From the NCBI RefSeq assembly GCF_035593345.1, contig NZ_CP141606.1, forward strand, positions 2,852,001 to 2,916,000: DNA of 64,000 bases, in the 5' to 3' direction. This document shows positions 62,944 through 64,000 of this stretch, in pieces. The stretch comes from Lelliottia sp. JS-SCA-14. Lineage in GTDB: Bacteria; Pseudomonadota; Gammaproteobacteria; Enterobacterales; Enterobacteriaceae. Below the pieces are notes generated by a model. That model was not told the origin of the DNA and ran no database searches. It was given only the letters and a program-made list of their open reading frames with translations. Every line of letters starts with the position of its first letter. The stretch's first letter is position 1. The position numbers and the translations under genes are program-made.

Positions 62944-64000
62944 TCAAAATGTTTCCCAGTTTTCTTCTTGTCCGGCGGCCTGCGCGCGGGTGTTGTTCAT
63001 CCTTGCGGCAGGCGCGGCCCCGGCAGAGATTGCCCGGGACGCCACCGTATTTTGTGGTCCAGAGGTAAGGCGAAACGCCGAGACGGCCATCTTCAGACGG
63101 CTCGCCTGGTCTTCCAGCGCAGCGGCCGCGGCCGCGGACTCCTGCACCAGCGCGGCGTTTTGTTGTGTGACACGATCCATTTCTGACACCGCCAGCGCCA
63201 CCTGGTCGATCCCGCGACTCTGCTCATCGGACGCAGAGGCGATTTCGCCCATGATGTCGGTCACGCGCGTCACCGCGTTGACGATGTCGTTCATGGTTTC
63301 ACCCGCGCTTTCAACCAGCACGGAGCCGGTATCGACGCGAGCGACAGAATCTTCTATCAGGGATTTGATCTCTTTTGCCGCGTTGGCGCTGCGGCTCGCC
63401 AGGTTGCGCACTTCCCCGGCGACGACGGCAAAGCCACGCCCCTGCTCGCCCGCACGCGCCGCTTCAACGGCGGCGTTCAGGGCGAGGATGTTGGTCTGGA
63501 AGGCAATCCCGTCGATCACGCTGATGATATCGGCGATTTTTTTCGAGCTTCCGGCGATCTCGTGCATGGTTTTCACCACGCCATCCACCACCTTGCCGCC
63601 GCGCTGTGCGGTTTCGGAGGCGCTTTCTGCCAGATGTGCCGCCTGACGGGCGTTATCGGCGTTTTGCTTCACGGTCGCGGTGAGTTCTTCCATGCTGGCG
63701 GCTGTCTCTTCCAGGGCAGAGGCCTGCTCTTCGGTACGCGAGGAGAGATCGTTGTTGCCCATGGCGATTTCACTGGTGCCGGTGTAGATCGCATCCGATC
63801 CCTGACGCACGTTGGTGACGGTGTCGGTCAGAGAGCGCTGCATGTGATCGACGCTGCCCGCCAGCTCGGTGATTTCGTTACGACCAGAAATCACCAGCGT
63901 TTTGGTCAGGTCGCCACTGGCGATTTCACGAATGTGACCGATCACTCGCGCCAGCGGGTTGAGCAGAATGGCGCGAATGCCGTACCACACGGCCACCAGC
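62944..64000 (-). CDS. tar: Methyl-accepting chemotaxis protein Tar, C-terminal part
   Basis: The cytoplasmic half of a major chemoreceptor; the periplasmic ligand domain lies beyond the right edge. From [20 protein letters not shown] (end of TM2/HAMP) through methylation helices and signalling tip to the C-terminal CheR/CheB-binding NWETF. The gene position directly before tap and the helix sequence favour Tar, but the aspartate-binding domain cannot be checked here. Confidence 0.88.
   Translation of the reverse strand, partial: LVAVWYGIRAILLNPLARVIGHIREIASGDLTKTLVISGRNEITELAGSVDHMQRSLTDTVTNVRQGSDAIYTGTSEIAMGNNDLSSRTEEQASALEETAASMEELTATVKQNADNARQAAHLAESASETAQRGGKVVDGVVKTMHEIAGSSKKIADIISVIDGIAFQTNILALNAAVEAARAGEQGRGFAVVAGEVRNLASRSANAAKEIKSLIEDSVARVDTGSVLVESAGETMNDIVNAVTRVTDIMGEIASASDEQSRGIDQVALAVSEMDRVTQQNAALVQESAAAAAALEDQASRLKMAVSAFRLTSGPQNTVASRAISAGAAPAARMNNTRAQAAGQEENWETF

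Overview
The window is chromosomal DNA of an Enterobacteriaceae member. Backbone gene order from yebY to tar follows Escherichia coli/Salmonella almost gene for gene (yebY-yebZ-yobA-holE-yobB-exoX-ptrB-yebE-purT-eda-edd-zwf-hexR-pykA-lpxM-mepM-znuACB-ruvBAC-yebC-nudB-aspS-yecD-yecE-yecN-cmoAB-cutC-yecM-argS-flhEAB-cheZYBR-tap-tar), and protein lengths agree with E. coli. Inserted accessory genes, the absence of pphA and of the tor genes, and the kind of inserts suggest the Enterobacter/Lelliottia/Leclercia group; the species cannot be fixed from this window.

Layout. 1-1712: edge of a horizontally acquired segment with an orphan type VI secretion (T6SS) module on the minus strand (Hcp, an L,D-transpeptidase-like Tlde1 effector, and the first 19 codons of a signal-anchored immunity protein) and a phage integrase remnant. 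It abuts the 3' end of the SdsR/RyeA small-RNA locus (about 1805-2074), a known insertion hot spot. 2090-16722: copper genes, DNA metabolism, oligopeptidase B, purT, then the Entner-Doudoroff/glycolytic block eda-edd-zwf-hexR-pykA with recognisable PurR, GntR and HexR operators. 16961-19617: a second T6SS islet between pykA and lpxM, an Hcp domain fused to a Tle1-type (DUF2235) phospholipase plus a lipoprotein immunity gene. 19670-37624: lipid A, murein, zinc uptake (Zur box), ruvC-ruvAB (a LexA box inside the ruvC terminator), tRNA modification, the MicL sRNA in the 3' part of cutC, and argS.

37625-48777: a large insertion between argS and flhE. It holds a non-coding, hairpin-rich element of about 577 bp with imperfect terminal inverted repeats; the complete yhfZYXW-php-yhfUTS cluster, bracketed by identical 55-bp REP-type direct repeats; and a rhiT-rhiN pair for rhamnogalacturonan oligosaccharides with a KdgR-type box. 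49029-52640: flhBAE. 53157-58260: a four-gene chaperone-usher fimbrial operon inserted between flhB and cheZ. 58306-64000: chemotaxis genes cheZ, cheY, cheB, cheR, tap, and the C-terminal part of tar.

How the parts work together: central carbon genes (GntR, HexR) and pectin-derived sugar genes (KdgR) feed the same Entner-Doudoroff enzymes; two orphan Hcp effector cargos would depend on a T6SS encoded elsewhere; flagellar, chemotaxis and fimbrial genes share one surface/motility block. The least understood parts are the terminal-repeat element and the yhf cluster. No tRNA, rRNA, CRISPR array or intact transposase gene was recognised.
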